Origin: Rhabditophanes sp. KR3021
Lineage: Eukaryota > Nematoda > Chromadorea > Rhabditida > Alloionematidae
NCBI GenBank assembly: GCA_963281155.1
Contig: CAUJLY010000003.1
Location: 186,001-250,000 of the forward strand
Length of the DNA: 64,000 nucleotides
Direction: 5' to 3'
The notes under the pieces were generated by a model. It was not told the DNA's origin, made no database searches, and was given only the letters and a program-made list of their open reading frames with translations. Shown one piece after another: positions 11,215-22,200 of this stretch (position 1 is its first letter; the number at the start of each line of letters is the position of its first letter). The translations under genes were made by a program, and so were the position numbers.

Positions 11215-13192
11215 TTAAATCCCCCTCCTTGTACTACGGAGTTTTTCTAATCGTGATTGAAGATGCTTATTGGCCTCTTTGGCTTCGTCTAGCGCGTTTT
11301 CTTTATCTCGCAGCTATAAAAAGATTTAATTACAATTTGCTTTACTTAAACCACTGACCTCTTTTTTTAATTGCCTATTTTGAGACTTTACTTCAGTTAC
11401 TTCTTTTTCTAACGTCTCTCCAGTTCCTTTGTATCTTTTCATTTGAGATTCAAGCCGCATCACCTTTACATTTAGTTAATTAAAAAAATAATGCCTTTAT
11501 TTAGACTTACACTGCCCTGTAGATTCGTATTTTCTCTTTCCGTTTCCTGCAGTTTGAAGCGAATTTCTCCCAATTGTTTGCAGCTTTCTCCTAAAACACA
11601 GTTACAATAGATGCTTAATTGTTCGGAGGAGGAAATGATATCATCAATCCCAAATCCAAATAAGTAACTCACTCGAGGCTTCGTCATTCGTCCCTCCTGA
11701 ACTCGTTCCATTAACTTGTTCTGATTGGCGACTCCGTCTCGACGCATACAAAGACTGCTCAGCTTCTTCAACTTGACTTTTCATTTTTTTATTCTTTAAA
11801 AGTTGGCAAAAGATGATTAATGATGTCTTGTTAGGGACACGCCACCGGAAATAGCGCATCAACATGAATGCCCTAATTATCAAAAAACTTACCATATCAA
11901 GCAATCGTCTGACTTTTTCATCTAAAGTAAAAGTGCCCGCCATACTTTTCTCAATCATTCCAATCGTCTTTTGTGTAAAAAGTAAGGGACCATTAGACTG
12001 CAACATAACGCAACTACTCGAATCTTGTGAACTAACTCCCGACATCTCCGACGTCTCATCTGAAGGCTCCTGTTCGACTAGAATCAACCCATTTTCGGTG
12101 ATGATATTGTCTCGTACTTGAATGTCATGTTTAAGAGTTGCCTGAGTTGCCATCAAGCCTTGGATGGTTCGTTTGAGTGTCTTGACTTCCGACGTCAACT
12201 CACGGCATTCATTCAACGTCTGATGAACGACTATATCCTTTTCCTCCATCTCATCCTTGAGTAAATCAATCTCATACAATAACGCCGACTTCTCATTATC
12301 TAACTGTGAAAACATATAACTTGCTCGTTGAAATTTATCCTCTAGTTCAAGAACTTTGTCCTAAAAGTAATAAACAATAATCAGTATAAAGTAGACACAT
12401 CAATCACAAATATAGAAACATCACTAGTAGCTTGATATCTCGCCACAATTTAATGAAGAAAAAAGGTGACAATATACACACACACAACACTATCAAGCAA
12501 AAGCTAGGTACAAAAAGAATCTTGTCGAAACTAAACATATAAAACAAGAGACGATAAAAATGTACTGAAACATTATTATAATATTATAAAAATAAATATC
12601 ATTTTAAAGTGTGGTTAAGCAAACATTTTTGATATTTGTAATGGTAGTAAATATATATATATACAATCGCTAACACTTTCTTCTGACGAAAGCTAATTAT
12701 TTTTGTGAAGTTGTTTTAGAGTTGGAACAAATCATCACCTTTAGTTTTAGTTCGTTATCATATCCGTTACTTTGTGTGTTTAAGGGCATTCCGTTTTTAG
12801 TCTAGAAAAGGTAAGGAGATGGATGTACATGCTGTTAAGATTGTTTAGGTTAAAGAAAATTGATTGCAATCAAGAAAAAAGATTTTTTGAGACGTGTTTG
12901 GATTGGGTGGAAGTTATTTTAGATTTTTTAATACTTACTGCGTTATCAGTCGATCCATCGTCATTCTAGAAACCAATTTAATTAATTAAATATTTTAAAC
13001 TATTTTTAAACTTACTGCTCTAATTTGCTTTTCCAATTGGACGATTCTAATTTGCCTGGCTTCTTCTCTGGCAGTCCTTTTTTTGACATGTCTTTCTTCG
13101 GCTTCTTTCGTAATTTTGCCAAATACTTGTTCTTCAGCGTCATGCTTAGAGATGGCGCGCCTTCGACCTGAAGAGGGAGTGTAACTGCTCAT
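11215..13192 (-). CDS. LRRFIP1/2-like coiled-coil protein (Flightless-I interacting), eight exons
   Basis: LRRFIP proteins bind the leucine-rich repeats of the actin regulator Flightless-I and act in cytoskeletal, Wnt and innate signalling in animals. Coding exons (minus) are 13192-13016, 12965-12939 (27 nt), 12801-12739, 12360-11893, 11793-11673, 11590-11511, 11463-11359 and 11313-11215. They sum to 1140 nt, 379 aa, all in phase. The N-terminus matches the family: [17 protein letters not shown], then [20 protein letters not shown], then [12 protein letters not shown]. The middle has [20 protein letters not shown] and a block reading [20 protein letters not shown], equivalent to the vertebrate block that ends RDELIEKHGLVII. 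The C-terminal coiled coil includes [20 protein letters not shown]. The start is the ATG aligning with vertebrate LRRFIP; an upstream in-frame TTG at 13210 is not needed. The 27-nt microexon and the 63-nt exon encode acidic/polar linkers and could be alternatively spliced. Confidence 0.82.
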
Positions 13193-13801
13193 GCCACTTA
13201 TTTGTATCAAACTAAAATGATCTCACATTTATTAATAACAAACACCAAGTAGACAAAAATAACTTATTTATTCAAAACAATCCGAATTACCAATTCAAAT
13301 TATCAATCCAATTTAATAATTAATAAATTTATTTAAACAACAACAAACACACACTAAATCGCAAAACATCAATCGATCAGGATTAGATCAAAAGTAACAA
13401 TGAGGTCAGTCTGATTAACAACAAACTAATCATCTAACTCCCTTGCTTCTATTTTATTATAAACTTTTGTTTAAACACACACAATAGTAGTTTAGAAAGT
13501 GATAGGAGAGTGTGGAGGTGTTGTTGCCATCTACTGTCCCCACATATATCATCCCCAATCTTCATAGGTTATAAAAAATGATAAAAAGATTCAGGCATGG
13601 GGAGGTTTATTCGGAGATTAATAAATACTCCCAATATAAATATCATCCAATAAAGTGAGTATGTGTGTATTTTATTTACATTTGTAAAAGTTCATTTGCT
13701 AAACAGACCCATTACTTTTAGGTGGTGACCCTTTTGATTAAGATAGACTCTCCCAAAGTGACTTTGGAAGAGGTTCGTGGTGGGAGGGTTGTGGAGATTA
13801 A
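13193..13801. promoter_or_regulatory. Divergent promoter region between the LRRFIP-like and HDHD3-like genes
   Basis: 609 bp separates the start codons of two genes that run away from each other, so both promoters lie here. The sequence is AT-rich with no coding-like frame and no motif I would name. Confidence 0.4.
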
Positions 13802-14576
13802 ATGTCAATTAGACTTCATTTTAGGAGAGAGATGGTTTGTAGAGAGGTGGTTAAGGTGGTTTCGTTTGATGTTACGAATACTTTGATTAGGTTGAAGACA
13901 AGTCCCGGGAGTATTTATAGTTGTGAAGGAGCTAAGTATGGAATCAATTTAAACAAGGAAGCGATAGACTCAGTGTTTAGAACAAATTTTAAAAGCTTAA
14001 TGAACGAAAGGCCTTGTTTTGGGTTTGGCCAAGTAGATGGAGTTAAAAAGTGGTGGAGGGAATTAATGTTTAAAAGTTGTGGATTAGATACAAATGAAAA
14101 TTCAAATAAATTTGTGAATGACTTATTTGTAAAATTTGGAGAAGGTCATTTTTACGAATTGATTAATCAAAATGTAAGTGGTTACGTCTTGATTTGGTAT
14201 ATTTGAAATTGTTTAATTTCAGAGTGCCCATATTTTGGAGAATTTACATTTGAATGGATTTAAATTGGCCGTTGTTTCAAATTCCGACTTTAGAATTAGA
14301 TATATTCTCCAGCATCTTGGGATTGCTCAATACTTTTCACGTTTCATCATTAGCAGCGAAACAGGAATTGCCAAGCCTGATGTGGCCGTTTTTAAAAGAT
14401 TGAGTGAATCATTCGGATGTCAAAATAAGAATATTTTGCATATAGGTGATAGTAAATTACTTGACTATGATCCTATTATCAAATGTGGTGGTCAAGGTTT
14501 AATTCTAGCAGATAAAGAAGATGACTGTTTGGTAATTAATAATCTGAACAAATTGAATCAATTGTTAATAAATTGA
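13802..14576 (+). CDS. HDHD3: HAD-superfamily hydrolase, HDHD3-like
   Basis: Two exons, 13802-14173 and 14223-14576, with a 49-nt intron, encode 241 aa, near the HDHD3 length of about 250. HAD motif I is FDVTNTLIRL, motif II is VVSNSDFR, motif III/IV are ETGIAKPDVAVFKR and HIGDSKLLDYDPIIKCGGQG. The cap-domain block QVDGVKKWWRELMF matches the family. HDHD3 is a presumed phosphatase of unknown substrate. Motif I has D-V-T-N-T, so the usual second acid/base Asp (DxDxT) is absent, as it is in human HDHD3 (D-V-K-D-T); activity may be weak or atypical. An in-frame ATG at 13832 is a possible alternative start. The AATAAA at 14576-14581 overlaps the last base of the stop codon. Confidence 0.8.
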
Positions 14577-16608
14577 ATAAAATATTAGGATACTTTTAAT
14601 TATTTTTGACGTGTCCCCCACAAATAAAGTTCATTTGTCCTCACATAAAATTGCCTTTTATTCAAATAAAAAGAGGCGATAAATGCAGGTTTATATGCGT
14701 TTTAATCTTAATAAATCAACTTTTTACCTTGATTTAATGTTTGTTAGTTGCCTCTTTAATTAAGTTTCGTTTAATGATTTATGTGTGAGATAATAAAGTT
14801 GTTTAACAATTATTTATTACATTTTTTGTTGCAATAGGCGCGATTGTATATTCATAAATATTTATACAAATTAAAATGAAACTGTATCATCGAGCATAAA
14901 CATTCATCCATTGCTTGATGTTTTTTATAAACAAAAATGCTTAACGGAGTGATGTGCAATATTTTTTAAATAAATTTCTATATGTTTTTAAAATATAAGC
15001 CATACAAATTCATATTCTTTGAAAGCTTTATCGGTTGATCTCTTTTGTGAGAAGGTTTAAGTTGGTGCATTATATTTAAACATAATTCATTGATATGATA
15101 TTGTGATATCATGATTTTATCATTATTTAATGTGAATGAATGTCTTTATTCTTTTAAAATAATATTTATTGGTATCCAAAATTAAGTTTTATCACCACAC
15201 GAAAGTTATAAGAGTATACCATTATACATTTTATTATTGTAAGGAGCATATTAGAATATTCGTGATCATCATTTATATATCGAATATGCATGAGAGAATT
15301 GTTTGAATTTATTGGTGAAATTAATTTAAAAGACTAACCATGACTAACTCATATATACCACAGGTCACATCCCATAGTTCTTTATACTTTTTACTACTCA
15401 AATAACAATTCACTTCTAAATACATTTATACAGAATTTATTCAAATTGTTTTGACCATAAGGAGTGTGATAAGTTAATTTTGTAAAAAGTTATTTGCTTT
15501 AACGGCAGATAAATATTATTAAATTTAAATTGTATTTACTCATTTGAACATCTTTTACACAATCTTCTGGTCAAAATTATTATTGTTGTGATTACATTTA
15601 AAATATTTAGCACTTTTTCAATCACTTTTTCCTCAATTGTAAAATACATTCATATTTACATGTTTCTCCTTCATTCGATTTGTATCTTATTTTAGTAATA
15701 ATAAATATTATACACTTGTATATATAATTTTTTTGTTGCTTACAAATAAAGATCCATCTTGGTGATAATAAAATACCCTTTTCGAGTAAGTCAAAAGTCC
15801 GATTCGGGTAAATATATATAATATTTTCCGATACAACTTAATAGATATATACTTAAAAACAAGTTATAAAAGTTATATTAAAGTGCTGAAACGATTTTAT
15901 AAGTAAGTTTATACCATAACCATCTCCTCTTAAACAAACAATAATAACTTAGACAAAAGCACTTTTTCTATATTTTTACCAAGAGCATGTTGTATCTAAT
16001 TAAAGTGATCTTATTTGGCACCTGTTGTTGTTTTTAACATTGCTAAATCAAACAGTAGACTGCGATTGATTTTTATCTTTCGTAAAAATATGGATATTTT
16101 ATGTTGTTGCTTATGTATAATGATTATATACCTCTTATGACTATTTTTTACAGGCTATGATTTGTAGGTATCTAATTTTAAGAATGGTATTTACTGCTTT
16201 CAGAGGTTAAACTGTCATTTCTTCAAAATCCACTTCATTCGACATTCATTTTTTGTGCCGCTTTCATTATGCAACAGTTACTTCCTCCAATTTGAAAAAG
16301 ATCTTAATTACCCCTTCTATATTGTATCTTATTAAAGCGAATTTTGTTACACTAAAATGACTCATCTCTATTATTAATTTTCTTTAAATGCATTGGCACC
16401 TGGCACCACATTGTGGAAACTAAATATGTTCCCTATTAACTGGCAATTCGGTAATTTCAGTCGATTCTTTTAAAAAAACAAATTTAATCTTTGCCAGATC
16501 AAATTTACATATTAGTTTGAATGAACACAAAAAATTACACATTTACAATTACACTTTATTCATTACAATGAGCTTTTATTGAATATGCACCCCTTTGAAA
16601 TCAGTTAA
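14577..16608. other. Intergenic, about 2 kb, no gene seen
   Basis: Very AT-rich, with short poly-A and poly-T runs and only short open frames. I find no homology, RNA gene or repeat family I can support. Confidence 0.5.
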
Positions 16609-16896
16609 TTAATAATTACTAGGAGTATACCCATCCTCAATGCAGACAACCGCAATGACCAATGCGCTTAACACACTAACAACCGCATAAAAAATAGAAT
16701 AGTTTTTCTTCAAATGATACTTCAATTCATTCATAAACGAAATTTCTTCCTCTACCTTGCTTTCTTCGGCTTCAATGTCTTGATTTTTTGTGGGAGGACT
16801 TGTGCAATAGTTACTGCCTAAAAATGAATCATCATAATTAACTTTAATTAACGTACTGTCGTAACATACAGATCCTTTTTGATTAGAGTAGCGCAT
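16609..16896 (-). CDS. Small tail-anchored membrane protein, unknown family
   Basis: A 95-aa single-exon frame starts at ATG 16896. It has a polar N-terminal half, an acidic stretch (DIEAEESKVEEEI), a short basic segment (YHLKKN) and one hydrophobic helix at about residues 68-86 (SIFYAVVSVLSALVIAVVCI), ending EDGYTPSNY. That architecture is typical of a tail-anchored or single-pass protein. I know no family for it. It is isolated, with more than 2 kb of empty sequence on each side, so it could be one exon of a larger gene or a chance frame. Confidence 0.4.
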   Translation of the reverse strand: MRYSNQKGSVCYDSTLIKVNYDDSFLGSNYCTSPPTKNQDIEAEESKVEEEISFMNELKYHLKKNYSIFYAVVSVLSALVIAVVCIEDGYTPSNY

Positions 16897-19206
16897 TTTT
16901 GAATCAACTATATTTTAATTCAAATCATTTCCTTTTTAACTATTCAAATTTTGCATATCCAATTAATATTTCCATTCCAATAACCAAATTTTGTCAAAAC
17001 AATAAAATTGAATCAAAAAATGATCCAATTAATACACAATCAATCCCATCATTAAAAAACCGAACAAAAGAACATATAATTATATTTTGATTTGGTCAAA
17101 AAATGTTACCAATTACTTTCGCCTTTATTGTTATCTCTTTTTTGTGGCACATTTACAATATATCTATCTATACGCACATTATCATCTTAAAATTAGTTGC
17201 CCCATTGTGTGATTGATAGAGTCTCAGGACTAAAAGACACCCAAATTACAAAGCTTAACTATATCCTGCTAATTTGCCTCTTTCCAAAAGACTTTTACCC
17301 ACCATACTATAAAATAAAAGATAGATATATCGAGATTGATCAGTACTACTACTACAAACAACATATATATAAGTTTATCTATCCTTGTCCAAATACACTT
17401 CTTACCATTTGACAAAAGGCAATAATGTGGCAGCAGTACCACCACTACTAACAGGAAGACACACACACCAACCAACTCAAATTATGGCAAAATTGAGGTT
17501 CTGGACCACTTTGCATCCTAATTAATTTTTCTCTATTTACATATGTACCGCATTAATGATTTAAACTGTTTTGACTACGCCATTCTTAGCTTTCTTTTTT
17601 AAGCTACTTAACTATTACAACATTAGTAATTATTTTTTTGTCAAAGGTCATTTCCTCAATCACTACAAAATTAACTTTTATTTTATATTCTACTCGAAGG
17701 TTCATTCACACCAACTAACATCTTCACTTAATTTCAATTCATATGATATTGGAGAAAATATTTTGACTTTTGGTTAAGTCTTTTCGTAATGTTTTGATTA
17801 TTACTTATACAACAGATCATCGATTCGCTTTGTTTATTAATGCATGCTTTGTATGTACACCGTGATAATAGTGATTGGTGTGTGGATGTTATTTAAATAT
17901 GTATCACCAAGTACCCCATACAAATATTCAAAACAAATTGCTTTCTTTTTTTGGTCTCAAAGTATGTATCATCGAAATGCGTTCATTTTTTTAGAGATAT
18001 TTAAACTTGTTGTAATTGTAAATAAGTATACTTATTTGATGGAGTGTAACACCAACCATTGTAAAGTACTACAATTGGCACTTTTGGGTGTACTTTGGAA
18101 AAAGTATTGCCACATATACACACACACATCAACCATATCTTCATCATTTCAATTTCATGAGAAAGAGCCCCACAAATTGTTTTTATTCAAAAGTAGTGGT
18201 TCGATTTGGTTATGGTTGACTCGTTGACTTAATAATATCATAATAGTTTGTGACGATGTATATAATAGGATATACGCTTATTACTACTACTGACTATATT
18301 TCAAGGCATCTCCACTTTCTCTCTCCTTGATTGGTGTTCTTTTAAAAAGATTCACACTTCTTTATTATTATGACAATATCTGATTCATAATTAAGACAAG
18401 GTGTCAAACTAATTACAATCAAATAATCACCAACCAACTTTATGCCATCTCCATCCCCACTACAACTTAACCTCAATTCTGTAGCATCTACTTATTTGTC
18501 CGTGTAAAGTTATATATAAGGAAATATTACTGCACACACTCAAAACATACAATATACTCGAAGTATTTTATTTCTTTAGATATATTAATCTCTATACAAC
18601 TACATACTTTAGATACTTTTACCAAACAATAACCACAGCATTTGAGGAGACAAGTTTGTTTTGGGTCCATTCATATATATCTTTTTTCTTTTGGTATCAT
18701 CCCCTACCAAGAATGACAACATTTGATGGAAACATTCTTTTAAATTAAATTTGCGCCAAGATGGCGGCATCCCCACCAAGCATCTAGGAAATAGGTTCGA
18801 CGACGTTTCGATAAGAATGAATTATTGATGACACTTTGCGGTTGTGATTTGCTCTCCAAATTAATTCCAAACATCGGATTGGCCTTGAAGGATCCTGTTT
18901 AAATAAATGATTGTTTCAATTTTGACATATCAAAAAGTAGTTACATTTATTATAACATCGATTCCCCTTTACTCGGCCGGACAACACTGTGCCATTTCAT
19001 TTCTGTGATTCTTTTTAAGCCTAACAAAAAATGGCAGTAAAGAGGAAGGGACATTTTGTTATTTTGGGCATTTATTTTTATAACAAACTTTAAATATTCT
19101 TTCTACAAATAAGTCATCCCCTCTATGAGTGATGCCGTTTTACCAAATTCGTTGCACTACTTCAATCCAAATAATGAGTGAATAATTTCAGAGTCACCTC
19201 TGCAGC
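16897..19206. other. Intergenic upstream of DIP2, likely with its promoter and 5' UTR
   Basis: 2.3 kb of mostly AT-rich sequence with several open frames on both strands (17.2-18.2 kb) that are low-complexity and hydrophobic and that I reject as genes. The notable element is a GC-richer patch at about 18750-18900 holding a YY1-like AAGATGGCGGC, listed separately. The DIP2 ATG at 19207 sits shortly after an acceptor-like TTTCAG at 19186-19191, so a 5'-UTR intron is likely. Confidence 0.4.
18756..18771 (+). promoter_or_regulatory. YY1-like promoter motif upstream of DIP2
   Basis: The sequence CCAAGATGGCGGCATC contains AAGATGGCGGC, the core of the animal YY1 binding site often found just downstream of transcription starts. 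It stands in a short GC-rich island within AT-rich sequence, about 440 bp before the first DIP2 codon and on the same strand. It may mark the DIP2 transcription start. Whether this organism's YY1 uses the site is inference. Confidence 0.4.
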
Positions 19207-22200
19207 ATGCCTCAAGAAGAACTTGACTTGTCAACACTGCCAGAGGATGTTCGTCAAAAACTAAATCAACTCAAGGAAGAGTTGCTTAATGAAGAAATTA
19301 CACAGAAAGGTTTTGATAAGAAAAAATTGTTACTGATTGGTCCTTATATACAGGCATTACTCAATCGTAAGTTTACCTTCCTTTTTAGTCATTTTTTGAC
19401 GTGGTAATGTTGTGGGGATGAGAGTTGATAACTGGTTGAATGGAAGCAACACACTGATTATTTCTGTACTTTTATAAATATAAATATTAAAGATACATGT
19501 TAAACATCATTCATAAAGATCATCCAAATTGGGCTGCTAATATTTATGTTTAATGACTTAAATGATAATTAATATTTCCAAAATGGTCACTACTACCTTT
19601 TAAATAATTATTATTTTGAAAACAATTAATAATATTGGATTTGTTTAGACGACCACAACATAGCAACTTCACCCTCCACCCGTGCCAAAAGAAGAAAAGA
19701 TCGCAGACTAACGAGAGAAGAATCTAGATACAAGTCAGATATCCGCCACGAATCAGTGCAAATAGCCTTAGCACAATGGAACAAAAGTGAAATAGATACT
19801 AATACTCTTACTATCACCAAAAAGACAACACCCTCAACAGATCTTATATTGGTTTCGGATTCGATGATGGAAGAAGGGAAACAAGTTCTAGGTATGATTT
19901 ATTTTGAAAAAATGTATTGCCAATAATCATAAAATATATATATGTATAAAGTCGCTTACAAAGGAAAAAGATAGTAGTCTTTTATGACAAAATATGTATT
20001 ATACATATGTAGTAGATACACCTAAACATCATTTGATTGTGTGTTAAATATTGTTTAGTATTTATATGCCACACTGCCGCCAATAATAAATCGCACCTTT
20101 ACATTTTAAATACTTCATTTTGATCCATTCAAAACTATAAATATAATGTATCGCCTTTGATGTGTGATAAGTTAATGAAATTTATACAAATGTTCTCAAT
20201 AATCAAAATATATGTTTGTGTTAAGGCTCATTTAAGTTGACTCAATTCTTTGTGATTTTATTGGCACAGGGGCATATGATGGTTGGTGCCTTTTTTATAT
20301 CAAATCTATTTGATAAGAGGCCAGTTTCATTAGAGTGGACATATAACTGATTCTATATTTTATCTAATCTAATCACCTTTTTTTTGCAGAAGACGAACCT
20401 ACTCAATTAGTGAAAGAAAATATTAAACTTTTAATTGATTCAAAACAAGATTCACCAGGTAAGTGCTTTTTCGATCATCCCAATTTATTTGGAATTAAAC
20501 AGTTTTGTATGGCTGCAAAATTATTTTCGCTCATTTCATTACCAATGCACAATATACAGATCTGCATTTCTAGTTTAAAAGCAGCATAATTATCAGTTAA
20601 AACAGCCCTTTTTCTCACTCTCACCTATAATAAAGCAATTCGGATTGTGTAATATTTAGATATTATTTATGTTTTATTATACCTTAGCATATTAATTTTT
20701 TATTGACTCACCTGTGCATAAATTAAGGAAACAAACCTTTTTAACATCAAAGAATAGTCATTAAGTTGTGCAAATATGATAGAGGTGGAAGCAAAATACA
20801 TTTAGGTTGTACATAATTTTTTGTTAATGCACAACAAAACTTCTTCCTTGTGAGGCCATTTGTTAACAAATATTTTTTTATTATATTTGATATTATTTTG
20901 GGTATTTGGTTTAATATTATGTTATTTATAGATGCCAACACATCCCCTTCCTCAACCAGTCCAATTCCAAACATTCCTACTCCAACGGAAACATCAGTTT
21001 TAAAACAATTGATTCTATTGAATTCAGCTGAAGACATGGATTGTCATGATGATCAATTTAAATTCACCAAAACTAACCATACTAACGATTATGTCATCAA
21101 TACAACTGCTTCTAACTCATCTTCTAACAATTCATCCTCTATTTCGAGGCCACTATCTCCAAACAACTTGTACCAAAATTACGGCCTTGTCAAGGAAACG
21201 AATGTGGATGAGGAAAGTTGGTCAGAGTCTGTTAATTTATTCAAATCTAATCCTATTATGAATGGCTTTGACACGGTTCAATCTAAAGATTCTTCCAAAT
21301 CAGCCCAATTCGAGGGGTCTTCTCTTTTGCGTATGTTACTTGTAATGGATCACTTTTTTATAACTTCAAATTATTTCAGCTTTGAAAACTTCAAAAGTAT
21401 CAACAAAGATACAGGCCCTATTAGAGTCACTGCAGGTGAGTACTTCGACTAGTGTATCTTAAACAAACTCTTTTTGTTTCAAATATTAAAGTACAAACAA
21501 AAAGAACCTCTAAATGTCTTTGAAAGTAGATAAATAAGTCCATATAAAGACAATAAGTAATACACAGACCCAATTTACTATACGTATTTTGTCTTAACTT
21601 ACTACTTCTTCTTATCACCAAGTAATTTAATTAAATGCTTCTATATGCTATTCAACTAACTTTCCCCTCTCACTTAATCCAAAAAAGCTGACAAAAATAT
21701 ACACATCTGGTGAAAGGGTAGCGCGATCACTTTGAACACAAAATTTCTTCAATAATATAAAATACTTTTAACAACAATATATATTTATATTTGCTTCTGG
21801 CTTCCGTTAAACTCATTATCGTAATACATACATACTAGAAACGAATATTCACTTTGCCCTATATCAGCATACAAAGTAAGCCAAACTTTTTTTACTGACA
21901 ACATATTTGAGCCATCAACTACAGCTCACATTTCTTTAGACTACTTTTTTTGTGGGAATATATGTATCGCCTTCTTTAAATTTTATTCAAAGCGAGAGCA
22001 TTCTAAGTTTTTTATAAAACAAATTACCAACCATATTCTATATTTTTCCTGAAGTGAGGTTGTCTTTGTCATGTATAAGAATGAATATTTCGATAAGTCT
22101 AATTGGAGATTATCATCCGATGGATTTATTGAAACTCCGCCTAACGTCCTAGAATCCTTTACCTTCAAAAACAGTTTAATCAGACAAAAAAAACAACCAA

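Noticed and set aside
10969..11250. 93-codon plus-strand frame near pdf-1
   Set aside because: Low-complexity, Lys/Phe-rich, overlaps the end of the LRRFIP-like gene in antisense and has no splice or family support.
17197..18227. Several plus- and minus-strand frames of 60-127 codons
   Set aside because: Tyr/Phe/Ile-rich translations of AT-rich DNA with no domain, signal peptide or conserved pattern.
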